A stretch of 64,000 nucleotides of DNA, taken from Luteimicrobium sp042670205. Its GTDB lineage: Bacteria; Actinomycetota; Actinomycetes; Actinomycetales; Cellulomonadaceae. Position numbers and translations under genes: made by a program. Shown here piece by piece: positions 44,712-52,202 of the stretch. Every line of letters starts with the position of its first letter. Within the stretch, counting starts at the first letter, position 1. The stretch is taken from contig NZ_JBHUWD010000021.1 of NCBI RefSeq assembly GCF_042670205.1, positions 1-64,000 of the forward strand. The letters run 5' to 3'. Below the pieces are notes generated by a model that saw only the letters and a program-made list of their open reading frames with translations, searched no databases and was not told the origin of the DNA.

Positions 44712-45902
44712 CTACCCATCATGACGCTCGTGCTCCACGATCGTGCGGATCCGGTCCAGAAATCGCCCGGTCCCGAAGCGCGCCACGTGGTCCGCGAGCG
44801 CCTGATCATCCCACGCCGTCCTGGCGGCTTCCTCGATCGCGCGCGCGATCTCCACAGGATCCGGCTGGTCGAAGAAGGTGCCGGTCACGCCGTCGGCGAC
44901 AGTGTCGAGGTAGCCGCCGTCGCGCAGGACGACGGCGGGTGCCCCGAAGGCCCCGGCTTCGAGCGGCGAGAGCCCGTAGTCCTCGTAGGACGCGGCGACG
45001 AGCGCGCCCGAGCTCGCGTACAGCCAGCGCAGCGACGCGTCGTCGACGCGGCCCAGCAGCCGCACCCGGGGCTCACCCGCCCCGTCGGGGTTCCCGGTCG
45101 CTCCCCCGCCCGACGCCGGCACGGTCCCCGCGGCCCGTGCGAGCCCCTCGAGGCGCGCCCGGTCGGGACCGTCGCCGACCACGACGAGGCGCCGGTCCCC
45201 CAGCTCGCGCACGGCACCGATCACGGCATCCACGTTCTTGTACGGGAGGAGCCGGGCCACGCACAGGAGGAAGCCCGGGGCGACGCCGTCGACCGGGCGG
45301 GAGGCGCCGTCGTCGGGCAGGAGGGCCGGAGGCGGCGGGACGACCTCCGCCTCGATGCCGTAGGCGGCCCGGACCGCACGAGCGGTCACCGTCGAGTTGG
45401 CGAGGTAGCGGTCGGCGTGGTTCGCGGCGCGCCGGTCCCACGCACGCAGGGACGGGCCCAGGACGCCCAAGGTGCCGCCGGCGACGGCGCGACGGACCTT
45501 GTCAGCCGCACGGGCGCCCTCCTCCCCCGACAGGTAGCGCTCCCGCTGGTAGAGCCAGCGCGCGGGCGCGTGACAGTAGACGACGGTGCGGCGCGCCCCG
45601 CGGTAGCCGTGCGCCCAGCCCGTCGAGCTCGCGAGCAGGACGTCCGCGTCGACCCGCTGCACGCCGACCGCGGGCGCGAGGAAGGGCAACGCGTAGTGGT
45701 GGTGGCGCCGCAGGTACCCGACGCGGTCGAGCGGGCCCGTCCGAACGTCGAGCTCGGCGAACTCCGGGAACGTCGCCGCCGGGTCGTACAGGGTGGTGTA
45801 AAGGGGCGCGCTGGGGAACGCGCGCGCCAGCAGCAGCGCGACGCGTTCGGCGCCGCCGCGCTGGGTGGCGTAGTCGTGCGCGAGCGCGACGTCTGCGGTC
45901 AT
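44712..45902 (-). CDS. glycosyltransferase family 4
   Basis: A 396-residue GT-B enzyme. It begins MTADVALAHDYATQRGGAERVALLL (RGGAERV loop) and has VVYCHAPARWLYQRERYLSG, a segment common in the WbaZ/mannosyltransferase branch. The C-terminal half has LLCVARLLPYKNVDAVIGAV and the donor loop ASYEDYGLSPLEAGAFGAPA with Glu residues in place. It is 45 bases downstream of pth and 48 bases upstream of the Wzc-like gene, so it may be read from the rplY-pth transcript or from its own promoter. Confidence 0.88.
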   Translation of the reverse strand: MTADVALAHDYATQRGGAERVALLLARAFPSAPLYTTLYDPAATFPEFAELDVRTGPLDRVGYLRRHHHYALPFLAPAVGVQRVDADVLLASSTGWAHGYRGARRTVVYCHAPARWLYQRERYLSGEEGARAADKVRRAVAGGTLGVLGPSLRAWDRRAANHADRYLANSTVTARAVRAAYGIEAEVVPPPPALLPDDGASRPVDGVAPGFLLCVARLLPYKNVDAVIGAVRELGDRRLVVVGDGPDRARLEGLARAAGTVPASGGGATGNPDGAGEPRVRLLGRVDDASLRWLYASSGALVAASYEDYGLSPLEAGAFGAPAVVLRDGGYLDTVADGVTGTFFDQPDPVEIARAIEEAARTAWDDQALADHVARFGTGRFLDRIRTIVEHERHDG

Positions 45903-45947
45903 GCGAACCCCCTGGGAGCGGCGTCCACGAGCCGCGGGCACGGATCG

Positions 45948-46553
45948 CTACGCCTTCGTGTGGAACTTCCCCTGCGCGGCGAGCAGGCCCTGCGTGAGCA
46001 CCATCTCGACGGCGTCCGCGGCGTCGTCGAGCAGGAACGGGAGCTCCTTCTTCTCTGCCGCGGAGAAGTCCTTGAGGACGTAGTCTGCCGCGTCCATGCG
46101 CCCCGGTGGGCGTCCGACGCCCACTCTCACCCGCACGTAGTCCTTGGTGCCGAGCGCCTTGGTGGTGTCGCGCAGGCCGTTGTGGCCGCCCTCGCCGCCG
46201 CCGATCTTCAGCTTGAGGTCCCCGAACGGGATGTCCATCTCGTCGTGGACCATGACGACGTTCTCGGCCGCGACATCGTAGTAGCGCGCGAGCGCGCTCA
46301 CGGCGCCGCCGGACGTGTTCATGTACGACGTCGGCTTGGCGAGCACGACGCGCGGCCCCGGCGCTCCCCCGGGCGCGGTGCCGAGCCGACCCTCGGCCGC
46401 GAGGGCGAGGCCGTGCGAGCCCTTGTGCGCGGCGAACGTCGTGCCGACGCGGCGCGCGAGCTCGTCGAGCACCATCTGGCCGACGTTGTGACGGTTGCCC
46501 GCGTAGCGGGACCCGGGGTTCCCGAGCCCGACGACGAGCCAACGGTCCGCCAT
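45948..46553 (-). CDS. pth: peptidyl-tRNA hydrolase
   Basis: A 201-residue enzyme that frees tRNA from prematurely released peptidyl-tRNA. The family residues are all visible: VVGLGNPGSRYAGNRHNVG with the Asn and catalytic His, KPTSYMNTSGGAV with the second Asn, and MVHDEMDIPFG with the Asp. ATG 46553 follows a GGAGG-like sequence. It lies downstream of rplY, the usual actinobacterial order, with a strong hairpin between the two genes. A glycosyltransferase follows after 45 bases where many relatives have mfd. Confidence 0.97.
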   Translation of the reverse strand: MADRWLVVGLGNPGSRYAGNRHNVGQMVLDELARRVGTTFAAHKGSHGLALAAEGRLGTAPGGAPGPRVVLAKPTSYMNTSGGAVSALARYYDVAAENVVMVHDEMDIPFGDLKLKIGGGEGGHNGLRDTTKALGTKDYVRVRVGVGRPPGRMDAADYVLKDFSAAEKKELPFLLDDAADAVEMVLTQGLLAAQGKFHTKA

Positions 46554-46617
46554 GCGTGATCCTCCTGGTCGCTGCGTGTGGATGCCTGTCCGGACGCCCC
46601 GTCTGCCCGGGACGCAC

Positions 46618-46655
46618 GACGGCGCCCGGCCCCTCGCAGGGTACCGGGCGCCGTC
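46618..46655 (-). terminator. hairpin between rplY and pth
   Basis: A perfect 12-bp stem (GACGGCGCCCGG paired with CCGGGCGCCGTC) encloses a 14-base loop that can itself pair CCCT with AGGG. It is 26 bases past the rplY stop and 64 bases before the pth start, and is likely a terminator or attenuator for the operon. Confidence 0.75.
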
Positions 46656-46681
46656 GGGCGTGGTGCGTGAGAGCGGGTGGC

Positions 46682-47296
46682 TCAGGCCTCCGCGGACTCC
46701 TCGGCGGCGGCCTCGGCGGTCTCGCCCTCGGCGCCCTCCTCGGTCTCCTCCGGCTCGGCCGCGCGGACCTCGCTGACGGCGACGACGAGCGTCTCGGCGT
46801 CGGACAGCAGCGTCGCGCCCTTCGGGAGGGTGATCTCGCCGGCGTGGACCTTCGCGCCGTCCTCGAGACCCTCGATCGAGACGGTGACCGACTCGGGGAT
46901 GTGGGTGGCCTCGACCTCGAGCTGGAGGTGCGTGGCGTCCTGCAGGTGCGTGGTGCCGGGGGCCGACTCGCCCTCGACGACGACGGGGACCTCGACGGCG
47001 ATCTTCTCGCCGCGCTTCACGATGATGAGGTCGACGTGCTCGATGACGTTCTTGACCGGGTCGCGCTGGACCTCGCGGGCGATCGCGAGCTGGTCCTTGC
47101 CCTCGACGTCGATCTCGAGGAGGGCGTTCGAGTGCTTGAGCGCGAGCATGGTGTCGTGGCCCGGGAGGGCGACGTGTACCGGCGCGGAGCCGTGGCCGTA
47201 GAGGACGGCGGGGACCTGGCCGGCGCGACGCAGGCGGCGGGCGGCACCCTTGCCGAACTCGGTGCGGGTCTGGGCGACGAGCTTCGTCTCGGACAT
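46682..47296 (-). CDS. rplY: ribosomal protein bL25 (Ctc/TL5 form)
   Basis: A 204-residue 5S-rRNA-binding protein of the long, two-domain form. The N-terminal domain MSETKLVAQTRTEFGKGAAR and RRAGQVPAVLYGHG binds 5S rRNA, and the C-terminal TL5 domain includes GEKIAVEVPVVVEGE and ATHIPESVTVSIEGLEDG. An acidic Glu/Ala tail ends the protein. ATG 47296 is preceded by GGAGAGAAG. An in-frame upstream extension has no family similarity. pth follows after the hairpin at 46618-46655. Confidence 0.95.
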   Translation of the reverse strand: MSETKLVAQTRTEFGKGAARRLRRAGQVPAVLYGHGSAPVHVALPGHDTMLALKHSNALLEIDVEGKDQLAIAREVQRDPVKNVIEHVDLIIVKRGEKIAVEVPVVVEGESAPGTTHLQDATHLQLEVEATHIPESVTVSIEGLEDGAKVHAGEITLPKGATLLSDAETLVVAVSEVRAAEPEETEEGAEGETAEAAAEESAEA

Positions 47297-47815
47297 GAGG
47301 TTCTTCTCTCCAGTGCTGAGCGGGCCGACCGCCAGTGGGGTGCGGACGGCGTCGTCCGTCAGGGGGTTGCCGGGCCGGAGCACCGACCGGAGCGTGAGCT
47401 TGAGAGGGCTGCCCGGTGCGGTCCTGCACGGTCCGTCCTGGCGGACGGGCGGCTGCATCGGCGCGGGACGCATGACGGACGCGCGCGTGCACGCCGCCTG
47501 TGTCGATCACGGACGCCGGAGAGCCCCGCACAGTTCCGGGGAAATCCGATGTTGTGGATGACGGGCGCTTCTCGCTCTCGCGAGCTGCCGGCCCGTCAGA
47601 CGTCCCTCGCCGAGGCAACCTCACCAGGGTACCCGCCCGACGGCGCCAGACGAAACCGGTCAGCCGGCCCCGCAGCCCAGTCGCCCGGATCGCTTCGACG
47701 GCGGGCCCCCGGGGTACCGGGGCACCCCTGCGTATCAGAGCCGGGCCGCGCACGCTCCGTCCTGGTGAGCAGCGACGCTCCTCGTCGCGACTCCGTCCGC
47801 CCCCCGGAGGTTCCG
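47297..47815. other. 519-bp intergenic region between divergent genes
   Basis: This stretch separates rplY (minus) from the unknown 719-residue membrane protein (plus). It must hold both promoters, but no -10/-35 pair stands out and the polysaccharide box is absent. Short G+C-rich inverted repeats (for example GTCCG...CGGAC near 47440) are unremarkable at this base composition. No convincing small gene was seen. Confidence 0.5.
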
Positions 47816-49975
47816 ATGGCGACGATCCTCGACCGGCCGCAGGCTCCGGCCTGGTCCCCGCCCGGCGCGAGGGCCAGCGGCCCGTCCGACGCGGCGGGCA
47901 CGACCCCGGAGTCCCTCCTCGACCAGTGGCAGTCCTTCGTCACGCACGACCTGGCGCCGCTGGGCCGCGTGGCGCTCTCGACCCTGGTCGTCCTCGCGGT
48001 CCTCGCCGGGCTCGCACGGCTGCTCGTGGTCGTCGCACCCGACTGGCCGACGGTGCACCGCCGGGGAGCCATGGCGACGGCCGCGGGCGTCCTCGGCGCC
48101 GGGGCGGCGGCCGTGCTCACCTTCGGGGTCGCCGCGCGGGGCGGGCGGGCGGTGCCGGCCGGGCTCGCGCTCGGGGCCGGCGCGGTCGTCCTGGGCGCGT
48201 GGTGGCTCGCGACGCGCCTGCGCCTCACCGTGAGCGTCACGGCCCGCGACGGCTCCGACTCGAAGGCGTCGTCCGCACACATCGTCGCCCTTCTCGCCGA
48301 CCTCGGCGCTACCCCGCCGCGCGGGCTCGAGCTGCCCCGCGGCTCGGACGTCAGCAGCCTCACGGGCGCGATCGGGGAGCTCCCGCAGGGCAAGCTCGCC
48401 CAGCTCGCCCTCGGCCTCGTCCAGAACGTGCTGGGGTCGTCGCCCTGGCGCGCCCTGGTCGACGTCGTCGACCCGGACACGCTTGCCGTCGCCGTGACGC
48501 GCAACGGGCGACAGAAGGGCGCGGCCGTGGTCGACCGCACGGTGCTGCGCGTCGGGGGCGACCTGCACCGCTTCGCGGCGGCCGTCGTCGTGACGACGTT
48601 GGCCCGCGCCTACCCGGACGACTTCCGCGGCCTGTGCGGCGCGACCGACTGGCGCAGCCTCGGGCTGCACTACGTCGCGACGACGGACTTCCAGGACGAC
48701 CGGGCCGAGCAGCGCCGGATCCTCGCTCGCTCCCTCGAGCGCGATCCCGGCAACTGGCTGGCCCAGCTCGCCTACCACAACGTGACGATGCGGTACGGGG
48801 ACGACCCGGATGTGCTGCGCGCGTACCGCTCCTGGTTGACGGAGGTCCTCCGCCGCCGGCTGGGCGGCCCCGGCGAGCGTTCCCTCGCGCTGCGCGCCCT
48901 CTACACGAGGCTCAGCGTGGACGTGAACGCCGCGTTCGCGGAGAGCACCCCGGGGCCCGACGGCGCGATCAGCGGGGTGACCCTCGGAGCCCAGGACCTG
49001 AGCGACGCCGCCGAGCTCGTCGCGGCGCTCGACGCGCTGGACCCGTCGAAGCGCCCGCCGGCACGCTGGTGGCGCGGGCGGTCGACGTCCGCGGCCGGCG
49101 AGCCCGCCCCCGCGCTGGCCGACGACCTGCGGGCGTGCGCGGCTCCGCTCGTGCGCCTCGTGGCCGACCGGGTCGACCCGGAGGCCTCGGACCCCGTGCG
49201 GATCGGGCGTGGGGACGTCTGCGACCTGAGCGGCCTCGGTGCTCGCCAGTCCGACGGATGCCTGCCGGACTCCGACCAGCGCACGGCCTCGGACGGCGCC
49301 GCACGCAGCCCGAAGGGCTACTACACGCTCGCGTGCGCGATCGCGACCTACTGCGACACGCCGTCAGCCTTCATGATCGACCGCGCCGTGGGCGCGTTGC
49401 GGCTCGCCGCCGGCGCACCCTCGCTGCGGGACTGGATGTGGCGGGACCCCCAGCTGCGTGCCCTGCGGACGACGGCCACGTTCCGTCGGGCGTTCGGAGC
49501 CGCCCCGAGGACCGACCTCCTGGCCCTTCCGCTCCTCCTCCCCTTCGCCGACGCGCTCCGGCGCGCGGCGCTCACCTCCGTCTCGGCGATCCGGCGCACC
49601 GGCGCGCGCGACCTCGTGCTCCAGCTCGGTGCCGCGCCGTCCGAGGTCCAGGCCGTCCAGGGACTGGCCGCGCTCGCCCAGTCCCTCCTCGACGACGCCG
49701 AGCTCGGACGGTGGGCCGTCGAGGTCCTGCACGAGCTCGGGGCGAGGGGGATCGTGTCCACCCGAGCGCTCGTCGAGACCGTGAGCGCGGACGAGGCGCG
49801 GGAAGATCTCGTCGAGACGGTCGTCACCGCCGTCGTCGCACGCACCGCACCGCTCGGCGCCTCCGACGCCGTCGAGCTCCGGGGTGGGCTCGACCGGTGG
49901 ACGCACCGGGTCGTCGCACTCCACCTCGTCGTCGACGACTCCACGGCGCTCGAGGCCATGGCCGGCCACGCGTGA
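47816..49975 (+). CDS. large membrane-anchored protein of unknown function
   Basis: A 719-residue protein I do not recognise. Two hydrophobic blocks near the N-terminus (about residues 45-68, VALSTLVVLAVLAGLARLLV, and 85-135 as two further spans) anchor it, and the remaining 570 or so residues are predicted cytoplasmic and mostly helical. A region around DRAEQRRILARSLERDPGNWLAQLAYHN resembles a TPR pair, so a scaffolding role is possible. There are no catalytic motifs. The ATG at 47816 has GGAGG five bases upstream; a GTG 17 codons earlier (47765) is a weaker option. The gene sits between rplY and prs, which are often neighbours in relatives. Confidence 0.7.
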   Translation: MATILDRPQAPAWSPPGARASGPSDAAGTTPESLLDQWQSFVTHDLAPLGRVALSTLVVLAVLAGLARLLVVVAPDWPTVHRRGAMATAAGVLGAGAAAVLTFGVAARGGRAVPAGLALGAGAVVLGAWWLATRLRLTVSVTARDGSDSKASSAHIVALLADLGATPPRGLELPRGSDVSSLTGAIGELPQGKLAQLALGLVQNVLGSSPWRALVDVVDPDTLAVAVTRNGRQKGAAVVDRTVLRVGGDLHRFAAAVVVTTLARAYPDDFRGLCGATDWRSLGLHYVATTDFQDDRAEQRRILARSLERDPGNWLAQLAYHNVTMRYGDDPDVLRAYRSWLTEVLRRRLGGPGERSLALRALYTRLSVDVNAAFAESTPGPDGAISGVTLGAQDLSDAAELVAALDALDPSKRPPARWWRGRSTSAAGEPAPALADDLRACAAPLVRLVADRVDPEASDPVRIGRGDVCDLSGLGARQSDGCLPDSDQRTASDGAARSPKGYYTLACAIATYCDTPSAFMIDRAVGALRLAAGAPSLRDWMWRDPQLRALRTTATFRRAFGAAPRTDLLALPLLLPFADALRRAALTSVSAIRRTGARDLVLQLGAAPSEVQAVQGLAALAQSLLDDAELGRWAVEVLHELGARGIVSTRALVETVSADEAREDLVETVVTAVVARTAPLGASDAVELRGGLDRWTHRVVALHLVVDDSTALEAMAGHA

Positions 49976-50026
49976 CGCGGCGCGGTCGGGCGGGCGGCGG
50001 GCGGGGCAGCGACCGCGGAGGGTCCG

Positions 50027-50710
50027 TCAGTCCGCGAACGCCCAGCGGACGGTGACCGACGCCCCGACCTCCTGCTGGCCCGGTTCGACGACGAACGCCG
50101 CCGCCCGGAGCGCGCCCGGCGGCGGGGAGCCGGCGGCGCCGTCCTCACGGACCTCCAGGACGTCGCCGAGCGTCCTTCCGGCCAGCCGCGCGTACTGCTC
50201 CGCGCGAGCCCGGGCGTCGCCGAACGCGGCCTCGCGCGCCTGCTCGGCGAGCGCGGCGACGTCGGACAGGGCGGTGGTCAGGGACTCGAGGCGCGCGACC
50301 GGCCCGGCCGCGGCGAGCGCGTCCCGGACGACGGCGCCCGCGGCCTCGACGTCCCGCAGGACGACGCGCAGGGTCGTTCGTGCGGTCGTCCGGGACGCCG
50401 GCTCGGGGACCGGAGCGGCGCGCAGGCCTGCGGGCTCCGCGGCCGGTGCGGGACGCTCCGTCCAAGTCGAGGTCTGCGACGTCCGCACGTCGGCGGCGTC
50501 CACCCCGGCCGCCGCGAGCGAGGCGCGCAGGGCCGTGAGACCCGCGGTGGCGGCGTCGAGCGCGGCCTGGACGTCTGCGGCCACCGCCTCGGCACCGAGC
50601 TCCGCCACGACGACGTCGGGCACCCCGCTCGCCGTGCCCGCGCCCGTCACCGTCACGCTGCGTCGCGGTCCGCGGGGGCGGTCCTGGTCACGTCCGTCCG
50701 GCCACGCCAT
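50027..50710 (-). CDS. SIMPL-domain (DUF541) protein
   Basis: A 227-residue protein with the SIMPL fold. The start SVTVTGAGTASGVPDVVVAELG matches the VxGxGxxxxxPD opening. It also has ALRASLAAAGVDAADVRTSQTS, and the late segment ARARAEQYARLAGRTLGDVLEV is the most conserved part of the family. No signal peptide is present, although many family members are exported, so this one is probably cytoplasmic. The biochemical role of the family is not settled. ATG 50710 is clear. It is convergent with the 719-residue gene. Confidence 0.85.
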   Translation of the reverse strand: MAWPDGRDQDRPRGPRRSVTVTGAGTASGVPDVVVAELGAEAVAADVQAALDAATAGLTALRASLAAAGVDAADVRTSQTSTWTERPAPAAEPAGLRAAPVPEPASRTTARTTLRVVLRDVEAAGAVVRDALAAAGPVARLESLTTALSDVAALAEQAREAAFGDARARAEQYARLAGRTLGDVLEVREDGAAGSPPPGALRAAAFVVEPGQQEVGASVTVRWAFAD

Positions 50711-50813
50711 CGCACGTCCTCCCGAGAGCTGGTTCGTCCCTCTGATCCTGCCGTGGCCGGGGCCACGCCGCCCGGGCAGCGACGGGCGCGTCCGCCGGGC
50801 GCGCGCAGGCGTG

Positions 50814-51200
50814 TCAGCGCTCCGGGGCGAGGCAGAACTCGTTGCCCTCCGGGTCGGCCAGCACGACGTGGTCCGCGTGACGGGCCAGCACCGTGGCGCC
50901 CAGCGCCGTGAGGCGCCCGACCTCGCCCTCCAGGTCCGGCGCCAGCAGGTCGAGGTGGACGCGGTTCTTCACGACCTTGCCCTCCGGCACGCGCTGGAAC
51001 CAGAGGCGCGGGCCGCCGTCCGCGGGCTCGACGAGCACCGTCGGGTCGTCGGCCACGTCCGTGACGCCGAGCGCTCGCAGGCGCGCGAGCTCGGCGTCGT
51101 CGTACGGGGCGACGGCGTAGCCCTCGAGGGCCGCGGCCCAGAAGTGCGCGGTCGCGGCAGGGCTCCCCGAGTCGAAGACGACGTCGCGGAGCCGGGCCAC
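50814..51200 (-). CDS. VOC-superfamily (glyoxalase-like) protein
   Basis: A 128-residue single-domain protein with the paired beta-alpha-beta-beta-beta modules of the vicinal oxygen chelate fold. RLRDVVFDSGSPAATAHFWA opens the first module, and VHLDLLAPDLEGEVGRLTALGA with VLADPEGNEFCLAP forms the second. The His in VHLDL and the Glu in GNEFCL are the likely metal ligands. The substrate is unknown; actinobacterial members of this subgroup are often labelled glyoxalase-like domain proteins. The start is GTG 51200, 15 bases after the prs stop, so it may be expressed with prs. Confidence 0.87.
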   Translation of the reverse strand: MARLRDVVFDSGSPAATAHFWAAALEGYAVAPYDDAELARLRALGVTDVADDPTVLVEPADGGPRLWFQRVPEGKVVKNRVHLDLLAPDLEGEVGRLTALGATVLARHADHVVLADPEGNEFCLAPER

Positions 51201-51215
51201 GGGACTACCTCCGGG

Positions 51216-52202
51216 TCAGGAGTTGCCGTCGAAGAGCGAGGTGACGGAGCCGTCGTCGAAGACCTCGCGGATCGCCCGCGCGATGACCGGAGCGATCGAC
51301 AGGACCGTGAGCTGGCCGAACTGCTTGTCGGCCGTGATCGGCAGCGTGTCGGTCACGACGACCTCGCGCGCACCGCACTCCGACAGGCGCTGGGCCGCCG
51401 GGTCCGACAGCACGCCGTGGGTCGCGGCGACGATGACGCTCTTCGCGCCGGCCGCCAGGACGACCTTCACGGCCTCCGCGATGGTGCCGCCGGTGTCGAT
51501 GAGGTCGTCGACGAGCACGCAGTCGCGGCCCTCCACGTCGCCGACCACACGGTTCGCGACCGACTGGTTGGGCCGCGTGATGTCGCGCGTCTTGTGGACG
51601 AACGCCAGCGGGCCCCCGCCCAGCTTCGCCGCCCACTGCTCCGCGACGCGGATCCGGCCCGCGTCCGGCGAGACGACCGTGACGTTGCCCAGGTCCACCC
51701 GGCCCCGCACGTAGTCCGTGAGGATCGGCATCGCCCACAGGTGGTCGACCGGGCCGTCGAAGAAGCCCTGCGCCTGCGCCGAGTGCAGGTCGACGCTCAT
51801 GATGCGGTCCGCGCCCGCCGTCTTGAACAGGTCCGCCATGAGCCGGGCCGAGATCGGCTCGCGACCGCGGTGCTTCTTGTCCTGGCGCGCGTACCCGTAG
51901 AACGGCACCACGACCGTGATGGTCCGCGCCGACGCCCGCTTCGCCGCGTCGACCATGAGCATCTGCTCCATGATCCACTGGTTGATCGGCGCCGTGTGGC
52001 TCTGCAGCAGGAACACGTCCGTGCCGCGGACCGACTCGCCGAACCGCACGTAGATCTCGCCGTTCGCGAAGTCGTACGCCGTCGTCGGCAGGAGGTCGAC
52101 GCCCAGCTCACGAGCCACGTCCTTCGCGAGCTCCGGGTGCGCCCGGCCCGAGGCCAGGACGAGCGTCTTCGTGTTCTTCTCGCCGGTGAGCAGCGTGGTC
52201 AT
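51216..52202 (-). CDS. prs: ribose-phosphate pyrophosphokinase
   Basis: A 328-residue PRPP synthetase making PRPP from ribose-5-phosphate and ATP for nucleotide, His and Trp synthesis. The subunit-contact segment ENLRGTDVFLLQS-like is present as SVRGTDVFLLQSHT. The metal/ATP motif DLHSAQAQGFFDGPVDHL and the PRPP loop CVLVDDLIDTGGTI (VDDxxxTGGT) are intact. ATG 52202 overlaps the glmU stop by four bases (ATGA), so the two genes are coupled as in other actinobacteria. Confidence 0.97.
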   Translation of the reverse strand: MTTLLTGEKNTKTLVLASGRAHPELAKDVARELGVDLLPTTAYDFANGEIYVRFGESVRGTDVFLLQSHTAPINQWIMEQMLMVDAAKRASARTITVVVPFYGYARQDKKHRGREPISARLMADLFKTAGADRIMSVDLHSAQAQGFFDGPVDHLWAMPILTDYVRGRVDLGNVTVVSPDAGRIRVAEQWAAKLGGGPLAFVHKTRDITRPNQSVANRVVGDVEGRDCVLVDDLIDTGGTIAEAVKVVLAAGAKSVIVAATHGVLSDPAAQRLSECGAREVVVTDTLPITADKQFGQLTVLSIAPVIARAIREVFDDGSVTSLFDGNS

